Shown here: positions 1 to 8,229 of the stretch, one piece after another | Layout: each line of letters begins with the position of its first letter | Position numbering within the stretch: position 1 is the first letter of the stretch | Assembly (NCBI GenBank): GCA_052379645.1 | Contig: JBQSYU010000001.1 | DNA from: Arthrobacter_H sp030452125 | Lineage (GTDB): Bacteria > Actinomycetota > Actinomycetes > Actinomycetales > Micrococcaceae | Reading direction: 5' to 3' (one strand) | DNA: 64,000 bases | The notes under the pieces: model-generated | Databases searched by the model: none | Told to the model about the DNA's origin: nothing | Seen by the model: only the letters and a program-made list of their open reading frames with translations | Translations under genes and position numbers: made by a program

Positions 1-1
1 T

Positions 2-1813
2 ACCGGCCCACCCGATGCGGCATGCCTCCGAGCGGGTGAGCGGATTGTCGTGGACGAGGCGGGCATGCTCGACCAGGACAGTGCCATCGCCCTGTTCACC
101 GTTGCCGCCGAGTCGGGCGCGACGGTTGCGCTTGTGGGTGACCGGGCGCAACTGCCAGCCGTCGGCAGAGGCGGGGTGCTCGATATGGCCGCGCAGATTC
201 GCGGCCGCACCATCGACATGGCCGAAGTCCACCGCTTCACCGATCCCGCCTACGCCGAACTGTCGGTGCGGTTGCGGGAACGGAACGATCCCGGCAAGGT
301 CTTCGACCAACTTGCCGCGCTCGGCCTGATCCGCCTACACGCCGACGCCGAGCACCTGCACGAGCACATCGCCCGCAACCGGAAGGATGGGGAGGCGGTC
401 ACGGTCGCCACCAACGACGAAGCCGCCCGCCTGAACGAGCACATCCGCGACCAACGCGCAGGTGCTGGGGCCGTGGACGACGCCGCGCCTATGACAGGCA
501 GCGACGGCCTCCCCATTAGTTGCGGTGATCTGATCCAGACGCGGAAGAACGACACCATCCTGGGGGTCGCGAACCGGCAACTGTGGATCGTGCAGCACGT
601 CGAGGTTGACGGCACCGTGTGGGCGGCCGAAGGAAGCAGTGACCGCAAACGCGAGCACTCCGTGCGCCTGCCTGCCGCGTATGTCGCCGGGCATGCGCAT
701 CTTGCTTATGCTTCGACCGCGTACGGGGTGCAGGGCGTCACCGCCAAGGGGTCGCACACGATCCTTAGCGACGCGATGAGCGGAGCCGCCGTGTACGTCG
801 GCATGACCCGAGGCACCAGCGAGAACCAGCTACACATCATCGCCGAGAGTCTGCCCGCCGCGCGTGAGCAGTTCATTGACGCACTCGAACGCGACCGCGC
901 AGACCGAGGACTCCCCCACGCCACACAGCAAGCAGCAGAAGCCGTGCGCGGTCTCGTGGATGACGGCCCCGCGAAACTCGTCAGCACCGAAGTAGTTGCG
1001 CTGATTCGACGTGCCGAACAAGCCGAGGCTCGAGCGGCACAGTGGCAGCAAGCCGCCGAAGCCCTGGACGACCTATACACGCGGCAGCGCGCCGAACGCG
1101 ACCATGTAGTCCAGGCGAACAAGGAAGCTAAGCAGCAGGTTGAACTCGTACGTTCTGAGGTCGCCGAGCCGCTGACCGCGCAGGCACGGGAAGCGTTCAC
1201 CAATTGGCAAGCCGCCGATGCCGCTGAGAAGACCGCCCACGAGAAGGCGTGGATCGTGGGGAGGCTCAAGAAGCGTCGCGCGACTGCCGAACACGACGCC
1301 GCGCGAGGTGTCGCCCGAGACGTGGAGCGGGTGCTCAAGAGAGCGTGGGGTGATCTGCCCCGATGGAACGAGGGGGAGAATGCGTGGGTCGAGCGCGTCA
1401 CCCGTCCCCGGATCGATGCCGACCCGCGCGTGATCGAAGCCGAGCAACAGCACGCGACCGCTGCGCAGGCGTTGCATGCCGCGCTGGAACCGAACCCGTG
1501 GCCCAGCCTGGGCGTCTACGCCCGCATCTTCGGAGAAGAGACCGTGCGGCAGAACCCCGGCGCGTACGTCAACGCGCGCCCCGCACGCCTGGTCGAAGAC
1601 GCGACCCGCACCGCTCAGCACGCCCGTGCCGAAGCAGATGCGCTTTGCACGCTGACCCCGGCCGAGGCGGTCGAACGGATTAGGCAGACTCGTGCATCGG
1701 AGGAGGCTAAGCGCGAGGCTGCCCGCATGCTTGCCGAGCGCGAGCGCCAACTACGCGCCTCCCGATTTGCCTCCACCGATCCACGCCGTGGTGGGCCAAG
1801 CCTGGGCCGGTGA
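2..1813 (+). CDS. traA: TraA/MobF-type conjugative relaxase-helicase, C-terminal part (5' end outside window)
   Basis: The frame is already open at base 2, so the start lies left of the window; 603 codons are visible. Helicase superfamily I motifs appear in order: Walker B VVDEAGM, motif III VGDRAQLPAVG, motif V STAYGVQGVT and motif VI YVGMTRG. They are followed by a long charged, coiled-coil-like tail of about 330 residues. This order matches the helicase half of MobF/TraA relaxases that nick and unwind plasmid or ICE DNA at oriT. The N-terminal relaxase domain is not visible, so nicking activity is inferred. The gene marks the region to its right as likely mobile. A non-conjugative RecD-like helicase is the main alternative, but the long tail favours TraA. 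Confidence 0.8.
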   Translation, partial: TGPPDAACLRAGERIVVDEAGMLDQDSAIALFTVAAESGATVALVGDRAQLPAVGRGGVLDMAAQIRGRTIDMAEVHRFTDPAYAELSVRLRERNDPGKVFDQLAALGLIRLHADAEHLHEHIARNRKDGEAVTVATNDEAARLNEHIRDQRAGAGAVDDAAPMTGSDGLPISCGDLIQTRKNDTILGVANRQLWIVQHVEVDGTVWAAEGSSDRKREHSVRLPAAYVAGHAHLAYASTAYGVQGVTAKGSHTILSDAMSGAAVYVGMTRGTSENQLHIIAESLPAAREQFIDALERDRADRGLPHATQQAAEAVRGLVDDGPAKLVSTEVVALIRRAEQAEARAAQWQQAAEALDDLYTRQRAERDHVVQANKEAKQQVELVRSEVAEPLTAQAREAFTNWQAADAAEKTAHEKAWIVGRLKKRRATAEHDAARGVARDVERVLKRAWGDLPRWNEGENAWVERVTRPRIDADPRVIEAEQQHATAAQALHAALEPNPWPSLGVYARIFGEETVRQNPGAYVNARPARLVEDATRTAQHARAEADALCTLTPAEAVERIRQTRASEEAKREAARMLAERERQLRASRFASTDPRRGGPSLGR

Positions 1814-1984
1814 GCCGAGCCGTGGCATGAGTGTTCTTATACTTCTGGGGCGCTTCCGCAGGCGATTATCAACCCCGAGTAATCCGTTCGCAACGCTGAT
1901 CTCCCGGTCTCGGGGGCTAACTACCGACCGGATGCAGCCGTCGGCGCGCGCCGCGAGCAAGGACGGCGCGACCAGCTCTCATTG

Positions 1985-2836
1985 TCATCGCGTGTTCGCG
2001 ACGCTGGTGAGGGGGACGATGACAGGGGCTGTGAGTTCCGGGTCGTGAAGGATGCGTGCCTCGATGCCGAACACATCGCGGAGCAGTTCTCCTGTCATGA
2101 CCTGCTGGGGGGTGCCGCGCGCGACGATCTGTCCCTGACTGACGACGATGAGCTCGTCGGCAAAGACGACCGCCTGGTTGAGATCGTGCAGCACCAGAAC
2201 GATGGTGCGACCATCGTTCTGGTTCAGTCCTCGCACCAGTTCGAGGACTTCGAGCTGATGGGATACATCGAGGTACGTGGTCGGCTCGTCCAACAGCATG
2301 ACGGGCGCTTGCTGCGCGAGCAGCATCGCGATCCACACTCGCTGGCGTTGTCCGCCCGAGAGCTCTGCAACGGGCCGATCAGCGAGCTCAGCGATACGGG
2401 TCGCTGCCATCGCGTGCTCGACCGCCCTGGTGTCCGCCTCCGTTAGCGTCCTCAGTGCACGTTGGTGGGGGAATCGTCCTCGCGTGACCAACTCTGACAC
2501 GGTGATGCCGACGGGGGCCGTCGATGTCTGCGGGAGAATTCCGAGCCGCCGCGCAAACTCCTTAGGCGCGTAGCGTCGTACGTCGGTCTCATCAAGCAGA
2601 ACCGCGCCGTCCGTGGGATTGATCAAGCGGGCGAGGGCCCTGAGAACGGTGGACTTGCCCGAGGCGTTCGGCCCAATGATGACCGTAACCTTGCCCTGCG
2701 GGATTTCGACGTTCAGGTCTCGGCAGATTTCACGTCGGTCGTACGCGAGGGTGAGTTGCGTGCCGCGCAGCCTCCCGCCAGTCGCTGAAGGGTTTTTTGG
2801 GTCGTAGGTTTTAGGGCGTCGAGTTGGAGTCGTCAT
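1985..2836 (-). CDS. Ferric-siderophore ABC transporter ATPase (FecE/FhuC type)
   Basis: 283-aa ABC ATPase that would energise uptake through the two FecCD permeases encoded at 5.5-7.6 kb. Walker A is GPNASGKST, the Q-loop lies in ILPQTSTAP, the signature is LSGGQRQR, Walker B is VMLLDEPT and the switch histidine is in VLHDLNQA. GPNxSGKST with 'LxTLRALARL'-like spacing is typical of the iron-siderophore subfamily. The start is the ATG at 2836, which gives family length; a much longer upstream frame is open but would run through the TetR gene. It overlaps the 3' end of the TetR gene by 26 bp, so the two are co-transcribed and probably coupled. No transporter specificity can be read from it. 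Confidence 0.9.
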   Translation of the reverse strand: MTTPTRRPKTYDPKNPSATGGRLRGTQLTLAYDRREICRDLNVEIPQGKVTVIIGPNASGKSTVLRALARLINPTDGAVLLDETDVRRYAPKEFARRLGILPQTSTAPVGITVSELVTRGRFPHQRALRTLTEADTRAVEHAMAATRIAELADRPVAELSGGQRQRVWIAMLLAQQAPVMLLDEPTTYLDVSHQLEVLELVRGLNQNDGRTIVLVLHDLNQAVVFADELIVVSQGQIVARGTPQQVMTGELLRDVFGIEARILHDPELTAPVIVPLTSVANTR

Positions 2837-3509
2837 CTGGTCTCGTTTCGATCTGGTCTGGTTGGCCGGGGATGCCCGTGATCGAATCGAGCAGTCCCTT
2901 GATAAGTGCGTGCGCCCCGAAGAGGAAGTGGCGTTCGGCGTCTTCGTGCTTGAGGACACGTGCAGTCGCGGACAACGCGGGAAAGCGCGGATCGTTGGCC
3001 ATGCGTCGCAGGTCTCGGCGTCGACCTTCCCCGGCGTGCACGACGTCGGTGACCGCCAGCGAATGCTCAGCGACAGTCGCCAAGAGGATTGAGCTGTGGA
3101 CCAGGGGGAGCCTGTAAGCCTCGGCAACAGAGCGCTGGTGCGCATCCATCGCGGCGACGAGGGCGGGAGAGATATCCGACGAGGTTCGCAGCAGGAATCC
3201 CGCGATGCCCGGGTTTTCGATCGCGAGCCGCCGCAGCGACGATGCAATGGCGAGCAGATGCTCCTCAAGCGGTTGCCCTTCGGGGGCGGGTGCCTCCCAA
3301 GAGGCGAAGATTGCTTCGGCGGTGATGATCTGAATATCCTCGATGCCGCTCGTGTGCTTGTAGAGCGATCGGATAGCTACCCCGAGTTCTTGCGCGACAT
3401 CGGCCACGGTCACCTTGGGGAGGGTGAGCCGCCTTCCCGCGTCGGCAATCGCCTCGCGAGTGATCTTTCTGGGCCGCCCACGACGGGCAGGCGTGGGCTC
3501 GGATGTCAT
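2811..3509 (-). CDS. TetR-family transcriptional regulator of the siderophore locus
   Basis: 232 aa. The N-terminus is basic (RRGRPRKITREAIADAG), followed by a helix-turn-helix with VTVADVAQELGVAIRSLYKH around residues 33-52. The rest is helical, as in TetR ligand domains, with a His-rich stretch near the C-terminus (ERHFLFGAHALI). The ATG at 3509 starts directly before the basic arm; a longer frame to 3563 exists but adds a low-complexity Pro/Gly leader. It lies between the receptor gene (58 bp upstream) and the ATPase gene (overlapping), so it probably controls this cluster, possibly in response to a siderophore or other ligand. Ligand and operator are unknown. Confidence 0.85.
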   Translation of the reverse strand: MTSEPTPARRGRPRKITREAIADAGRRLTLPKVTVADVAQELGVAIRSLYKHTSGIEDIQIITAEAIFASWEAPAPEGQPLEEHLLAIASSLRRLAIENPGIAGFLLRTSSDISPALVAAMDAHQRSVAEAYRLPLVHSSILLATVAEHSLAVTDVVHAGEGRRRDLRRMANDPRFPALSATARVLKHEDAERHFLFGAHALIKGLLDSITGIPGQPDQIETRPDDDSNSTP

Positions 3510-3567
3510 GTCGCCAATTCTTCCAGGGAAGGGTGGGGGCACGCCGGTGCCCCCACTCACCATGCGG

Positions 3568-4599
3568 TTATTGTTCCCCGAGCGCGGGCACGATGCTCCC
3601 TGCGATGACCTCGTCGATGACGTACGGGATCGACAGCGGTGAAGGATTGCGCAGCGCCGTGCTGGCCGACAGATCCATCGCGATAAATCCGCCGTTCTTG
3701 ACCGCGTTGAGCTGTTGGAAAAGCGTTGAGCTCTCCCAGAACGTCTGGGTGTCGGCGCCGAAGAACCCGATCATGACGATGTCCGCGTCGAGCGCGGCAA
3801 CGTTTTCCTCCGACACTCCTGCTGATCCGGATCCGTCGCCGAGGCCGGGGAGGGCTGCCGCTGTCTCGCTGAAGGTCATGCCGAACGCATTCATGATTTC
3901 GACGCTCGCATCGGCGGGATCGTTCATGACCTTGATCTGGTCGGGGGTGCCCAGTGAAAGCGTGTAATCGTGACCTTTGGTGATTGTGTATTCGGCCGCA
4001 GCTTCGACCATCTGTTCCTCGACTGCGGCGATCCGGTCGTTGACCTCTTCCAGTAGCCCCAGCGACTCACCGATGGCGCGTGTCTGATCGCGCCACGGGA
4101 GCTGTAGGTAGTTCGCGTCCGACGGGCCGAGGACGGGAGCGATCATCGCGAGTTGGTCGTAGTACTGGCCGAGCTGTGTGTAGGTGGTTGCGATGATCAG
4201 ATCAGGGTCCAGAGCGGCGATCGCCTCGACATCGAGTTCGGCACCATTGGCACCGGTCGTTGTGGTGTCGATGATCTCGGGCGCCTCGTCGAGCTCGGGG
4301 GCAAGCCACGGGGCGATGCCGTCCGGGGTTGCGAAGAACTTCGCAATCGCGATCGGAGTGACTCCGAGGTCAACGGCCACATCGGTTTCCAACAGGCCGA
4401 GGGTGATCACGCGCTCGGGTGCCTTGTCAAGTTCGAGGGTCCCGTATGCGTGCTCGATCACGATGCTCGCGTCGCCAGAGGCCGAAGGGCCGGTGCCGTC
4501 CGGCTCGGCGTCGCTCGTTCCGGAGCAGCCCGCGAGTGCGAGTGTTGCCGTTGTGACGAGGGCCAGAGCCGTGATCGAGTGTCGGCGCGTTCGTTGCAT
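3568..4599 (-). CDS. Ferric-siderophore-binding lipoprotein (FhuD/FepB family)
   Basis: 343-aa secreted receptor. Residues 1-33 form a lipoprotein signal peptide with lipobox LALAGC, giving a diacylglyceryl-cysteine anchor on the outer face of the membrane. The mature part contains the periplasmic-binding-fold segments APERVITLGLLETDVAVDLG and LDPDLIIAT typical of helical-backbone iron-siderophore receptors (Peripla_BP_2). The ATG at 4599 is chosen because it follows AAAGGA at a good distance and begins the signal peptide. It is transcribed divergently from the siderophore-interacting protein, from a 65-bp region holding an iron box. It delivers substrate to the FecCD permeases encoded at 5.5-7.6 kb. 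Confidence 0.9.
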   Translation of the reverse strand: MQRTRRHSITALALVTTATLALAGCSGTSDAEPDGTGPSASGDASIVIEHAYGTLELDKAPERVITLGLLETDVAVDLGVTPIAIAKFFATPDGIAPWLAPELDEAPEIIDTTTTGANGAELDVEAIAALDPDLIIATTYTQLGQYYDQLAMIAPVLGPSDANYLQLPWRDQTRAIGESLGLLEEVNDRIAAVEEQMVEAAAEYTITKGHDYTLSLGTPDQIKVMNDPADASVEIMNAFGMTFSETAAALPGLGDGSGSAGVSEENVAALDADIVMIGFFGADTQTFWESSTLFQQLNAVKNGGFIAMDLSASTALRNPSPLSIPYVIDEVIAGSIVPALGEQ

Positions 4600-4621
4600 G
4601 TGTGTTCCTTTGCGAATGGAG

Positions 4622-4640
4622 TAAGGTAAGGGCAACCTTA
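4622..4640. promoter_or_regulatory. IdeR/DmdR/DtxR-type iron box between divergent uptake genes
   Basis: The 19-bp dyad TAAGGTAAGGGCAACCTTA matches the iron-box consensus TTAGGTTAGGCTAACCTAA at 14 of 19 positions by eye. It sits 22 bp upstream of the lipoprotein gene start and 24 bp upstream of the SIP gene start. In actinobacteria, Fe(II)-loaded IdeR/DmdR1 binds such boxes and represses iron-acquisition genes. It would therefore shut down both transcripts when iron is plentiful. Confidence 0.8.
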
Positions 4641-4664
4641 GTGTAATAAATCATGGAGTAGGAA

Positions 4665-5555
4665 ATGAACAACGTGAGCAATGCGCTCTATGGTGGTCGC
4701 CATCAGAAAGTTCTTGACCATCCTGACCATCGCGCCGGTGTCAATCACGGGACGATGACGGTGACCGCAGTGGCTGAGATCGCCCCGTCGGTCGTCCGCG
4801 TCACAGCGACCCTCGACCACGATGGCGACGCAGAGCGCTGGCGTGTCACGAACCCAGCGATTCGGCTTGAGCTCCCTGACGTAAAAAGTGATGCCATGGT
4901 GTCGCGCGTCTACACGGTGCGCGACTATCGAGAATCATCTGCTGGGGTGCGCGAGCTAGACGTCGACATCGTGCGACACGAGGGAGACAGCCCGGTGATG
5001 AGGTGGCTCGCCGCCGCACAGCCGGGGATCGCCGTGCGAATCCTTGGCCCGCGTCCGCATTTCTGCCCGGCGATCGTTTCCGAGCGGCCTGCGTGGATGT
5101 TTGCTGACGAAACAGCCATTCCCGCCCTGGCAACTATCCTCCGCGACTGGGTCCAGCCGGGTGTGCGAGGAGAAGCCTGGGTCGAAACGCCTGATGAAGC
5201 TGTCTTCACTGAGCTTGAAGCACCGGAAGGCGTCGCCCTCCACTGGTTGCCGCGTCCTACGGATGAGCCGCCCGGAACCACCGGACGACTTGTCGCGGCT
5301 GCACTAGAAGCCAGTTCTGCCTTCGCCGAACCCGTGACCGTCTGGGCGGGCGGCGAGCATCAGGAGATGCGGCAGATTCGGGATCACTTCCGCCATGATC
5401 GCGGCATGGACCGAACCGAGGTCCAGGTTTTCGGCTACTGGCGTCGAAGTCGCACGAGCAGCCAGGTCGATGAAGCACGACTGCAGCGTTATGAGGAAGC
5501 GTTGAAGCACAGTTCCCGGATGGCGCCGCTCGATGACTTCGACGTCCAAGACTGA
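4665..5555 (+). CDS. Siderophore-interacting protein (SIP family ferric-siderophore reductase)
   Basis: 296-aa cytoplasmic flavoprotein. The SIP FAD-binding domain carries the flavin motif SRVYTVRDYR near residue 80, and the C-terminal SIP domain ends in the family signature VFGYWRRSRT. SIP proteins reduce ferric siderophores so that iron is released after import. The ATG at 4665 follows a GGAGTAGGAA ribosome-binding site. The gene heads the rightward transcript that continues with two permeases, and its 3' end overlaps the first permease by 23 bp. The upstream iron box implies iron-repressed expression. Family assignment is secure; the electron donor and siderophore are unknown. Confidence 0.9.
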   Translation: MNNVSNALYGGRHQKVLDHPDHRAGVNHGTMTVTAVAEIAPSVVRVTATLDHDGDAERWRVTNPAIRLELPDVKSDAMVSRVYTVRDYRESSAGVRELDVDIVRHEGDSPVMRWLAAAQPGIAVRILGPRPHFCPAIVSERPAWMFADETAIPALATILRDWVQPGVRGEAWVETPDEAVFTELEAPEGVALHWLPRPTDEPPGTTGRLVAAALEASSAFAEPVTVWAGGEHQEMRQIRDHFRHDRGMDRTEVQVFGYWRRSRTSSQVDEARLQRYEEALKHSSRMAPLDDFDVQD

Positions 5556-6564
5556 GCGAGGATCCCAGCCCCTCAGACGCTGGTCAACGGCGCTCATCAC
5601 CATCGGGGTGCTTGGCGCAGCGATGGCATCCGGGCTGTTCATTGGAGGTCAGTCAACCAGCCCGTGGGTCGTCCTCGGGGTGATCAGAGGTGATGTCGAC
5701 ATCGTTGCTCAGGCCTTGGTCGTCGAGATCCGACTCCCCCGGACACTTGCTGCCGCGATCGCCGGTATAGGGCTCGGCCTCGCCGCATCGCTTCTACAGA
5801 CCCTGACCCGCAACCCGGTGGCCGATGCCGGCCTCCTCGGCGCCAACGCCGGAGCGACGGTGATGATCGCGTTCGGCATCGCGACCGGTATGGCCGCGGA
5901 CTTCGTCGCACAGAGCGCCTGGGCGCTGCTCGGCGCGCTCACCGCGACCATCCTCGTGAGCGCCGTCGGACTGAGCGGAAGGATCTACTCGGCCACGCGC
6001 CTTGTCCTGTTCGGTGTCGCACTGGGTGCGGTGCTCACCGGGATCACCACAGGCCTGATGCTCGCGGTACCCGAAGCCTTCGACAGCATGCGCAGTTGGC
6101 TCTCGGGGTCGATGGTCGGCGTTGCGATGCCATCGAATTTGACAGCGGCAATGCTCATCGGTCTGTCACTCATCGTAGCCCTCGCGGTCTCGCGTGCACT
6201 GGAGTTGACCCTCATGGGCGATGATGTCGCGCGTGCACTCGGGGCTCGCCTGCTGCCGACGCGGGCGACAACCGTGCTGGCTGTCGCGCTCGCCAGCGCC
6301 GCAGCGACTGCTTTAGTTGGACCGATCGGATTTGTCGGGCTCCTTGGCGCTCACCTCGCCGCGGCAACCGCACAACGACTCGCTCTCCCCGCAGCCTTGC
6401 GGCACCTCGTCGCCGCTGCTGGCGGGGGCGCGCTACTCGTCTTAGCAGACTTGGTCGGCCGAATCGCGTTCTGGCCTGGAGAGCTTCCCGCGGGCATCGT
6501 CGTGGCAGTCATCGGTTCGCCGTTCCTACTACTCATTATCCGCCGCAACCGGAGCCTCACATGA
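5533..6564 (+). CDS. FecCD-family siderophore ABC transporter permease 1
   Basis: 343 aa, polytopic with about 9-10 hydrophobic helices, matching FecC/FhuB-type permeases. Family signatures are visible: EIRLPRTLAAAIAGIGLGLA near the first third, then LLQTLTRNPVADAGLLG with the conserved RNPxADPxxLG-like motif, and late GPIGFVGLLGAHLAAA (the EAA-like ATPase contact). It starts at the ATG at 5533 inside the end of the SIP gene, which implies translational coupling. Together with the next permease it forms the heterodimeric channel served by the ATPase at 1985-2836. Confidence 0.92.
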   Translation: MTSTSKTERGSQPLRRWSTALITIGVLGAAMASGLFIGGQSTSPWVVLGVIRGDVDIVAQALVVEIRLPRTLAAAIAGIGLGLAASLLQTLTRNPVADAGLLGANAGATVMIAFGIATGMAADFVAQSAWALLGALTATILVSAVGLSGRIYSATRLVLFGVALGAVLTGITTGLMLAVPEAFDSMRSWLSGSMVGVAMPSNLTAAMLIGLSLIVALAVSRALELTLMGDDVARALGARLLPTRATTVLAVALASAAATALVGPIGFVGLLGAHLAAATAQRLALPAALRHLVAAAGGGALLVLADLVGRIAFWPGELPAGIVVAVIGSPFLLLIIRRNRSLT

Positions 6565-7613
6565 CGAGACCGCATCCGCACCCCTCTGTGGCGATGCCGC
6601 GAAATGAAGCGTCGCGAGCCACATCCGAAGTCGTCTACCGACGCCGTCGTAGAACGGCTCTCTCGCTCGTTATCGTCGCGGCTGTCGGCGTCACCACGCT
6701 GGTACTTGCTGTGTCCGTCGGAAGCTACGCGATCCCGCTCGATCGGTTCTGGCAGGTGCTCACCGGTCAGGGGACGGGCTTCGATCACACTGTTGTCCTG
6801 GAATGGCGGATGCCGCGTGGCGTTACGGCCCTCGCCGTTGGTGCGTGCCTCGGCCTGAGCGGAGCCCTGCTGCAGACCGTCACGCGTAACCCTCTAGCCT
6901 CCCCCGATCTCATCGGCATTTCCGGGGGCGCATACACCGCCGTGCTGATCCTGCTGGTCTACGTTGGCTCGCAGTGGGAACTCGTCGCACCCGCTGCGCT
7001 CATCGGCGCCCTGATCGTTGCCGCAGTTCTCTTCTCCGTCTCCGGTGGACGCAGTACTCAGAGCGGCAGCAGGTTCCTTCTCGCTGGCGTCGCCCTCGCC
7101 GCATTGCTCGGCGGTATCAACAGCTGGATCATCCTGTCCGCCTCCCTTGAGTCTGCGATGACGGCAGCCACCTGGGGTGCAGGTTCTCTCGCAGCATCTA
7201 CATGGCAGACCGTATTTCTCTCTACTGCGGCTCTCGCGGTCGGATCAGTGCTCAGCTCACTTGCCGTGCGGCGGATCAAGGTGCACACGCTCGGCGACGA
7301 TCTCGCGACGAGCCTGGGTTCCGCACCTCGCACGCTGCGCATCCAGCTGATCGTGATCTCGGTGATGCTTGCGGCCATCGCGACCGCGCTGTGTGGACCA
7401 ATCGGGTTGCTCCCGCTGGTTGCGCCACCGATCGCGCGTGCGCTCGTCCGTACCTCTGAGGCGCCCCTCGCGCTTTCGACGCTCGTCGCCGCAGTACTCC
7501 TCGCGATGGCCGATCTGCTGGCTCAGCACGCACTCCCGGGCGGACCACCCGCGGGTCTCGTCACCACCGTGCTCGGGGGGATCTATCTCATGTTCGTGCT
7601 TCTTCGACGGTGA
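6561..7613 (+). CDS. FecCD-family siderophore ABC transporter permease 2
   Basis: 350 aa, polytopic, with the same family signatures as its neighbour: EWRMPRGVTALAVGACLGLSG, LLQTVTRNPLASPDLIG and CGPIGLLPLVAPPIAR. An N-terminal basic stretch (VYRRRRRTA) precedes the first membrane helix. The start codon overlaps the stop of permease 1 as ATGA, so the two are translated in a fixed ratio and likely heterodimerise. It is the last recognisable intact gene of the iron-uptake set; the 616 bp that follow are gene-poor. Confidence 0.92.
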   Translation: MTRPHPHPSVAMPRNEASRATSEVVYRRRRRTALSLVIVAAVGVTTLVLAVSVGSYAIPLDRFWQVLTGQGTGFDHTVVLEWRMPRGVTALAVGACLGLSGALLQTVTRNPLASPDLIGISGGAYTAVLILLVYVGSQWELVAPAALIGALIVAAVLFSVSGGRSTQSGSRFLLAGVALAALLGGINSWIILSASLESAMTAATWGAGSLAASTWQTVFLSTAALAVGSVLSSLAVRRIKVHTLGDDLATSLGSAPRTLRIQLIVISVMLAAIATALCGPIGLLPLVAPPIARALVRTSEAPLALSTLVAAVLLAMADLLAQHALPGGPPAGLVTTVLGGIYLMFVLLRR

Positions 7614-7858
7614 AACTCCTAGGAGATCGCGGCAGATCGCTCCCGGCGGGCTGCCAGCAATGTCTATACAAGGTCGTCGGCTGCGACGCTTGCCGAAAGG
7701 GGCCAACGCCCGGGACAAACCATGCGGCACCAAGTACGTTCTCGAATGCACTGAGAGCTACTTGAGCGCCAAGATCAGCCTGGAAGTTGTTAGTCCTCTG
7801 CGGTTCTGTGACTCTCAACGCTGATCTGCGCTCACGCGGAGGCAAGAGTTCAATGCGG
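7614..7858. other. Gene-free stretch after the iron-uptake genes
   Basis: No reading frame here has the composition or family features of a gene, and no terminator with a T-run was seen after permease 2. The stretch separates the iron-uptake block from the resolvase remnant and may be mobile-element junction DNA. No direct repeat that would mark an attachment site was found by eye. Confidence 0.4.
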
Positions 7859-8002
7859 CTACCGAGTCTTCGCCCACACCGTGCCCCGGTGAATCCCGAA
7901 CTGCTTCGCGATCGCCTTCACGCTCACCCCGCGCTCACGGGCTGTTCGCATAGCGTCCACTTCGCTGCCTGTGAGGCGTGTTCGAGGTCGTTTACTTGGT
8001 TC
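7859..8002 (-). pseudogene. C-terminal remnant of a serine recombinase/resolvase (HTH domain only)
   Basis: About 46 codons ending at 7859 encode a helix-turn-helix of the resolvase/invertase (HTH_7) type: a linker PSKRPRTRLTGSEVDAM, then ARERGVSVKAIAKQFGIHRG and a short tail to the stop. No catalytic serine domain is found upstream; the open frame continues to 8275 but that part lacks resolvase motifs and runs into the next gene. I read it as a 5'-truncated recombinase left by an insertion or deletion. The alternative is a small standalone DNA-binding protein. Confidence 0.5.
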
Positions 8003-8142
8003 TGCCGAGGCCCCAATCAGTGAGTCGTCAACCTTGCCCGACTCGTCGCCGTCACCCCGAATCCTTTGATTCCATGCGGAAACGAGCTTCTGAACCCGTG
8101 GTCGCCTGTTCCCGCAGCGCCCAATTGCTTCCACATATTGAA

Positions 8143-8177
8143 GACAAGGTCCCGGGTCATCGACCCGGGACCTTGTC
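8143..8177. terminator. Perfect 16-bp stem, 3-nt loop hairpin at the island/chromosome junction
   Basis: The arms 8143-8158 and 8162-8177 are fully complementary (GACAAGGTCCCGGGTC and its reverse complement) around a 3-nt loop. There is no good T-run on either side, and no intact gene ends just before it. It could be the terminator of a gene displaced by insertion of the mobile region, or a bidirectional insulator for the exporter gene that starts 53 bp later. Confidence 0.55.
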
Positions 8178-8229
8178 ATTTGTGGACTCGCATCCCGAGG
8201 GCTTCTTCCCGGCAGCCTAGAGTGGTCAT

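Noticed and set aside
8080..8142. Possible tRNA-derived attachment site at the island edge
   Set aside because: No cloverleaf could be drawn; the expected T-arm and acceptor stem are absent on both strands.
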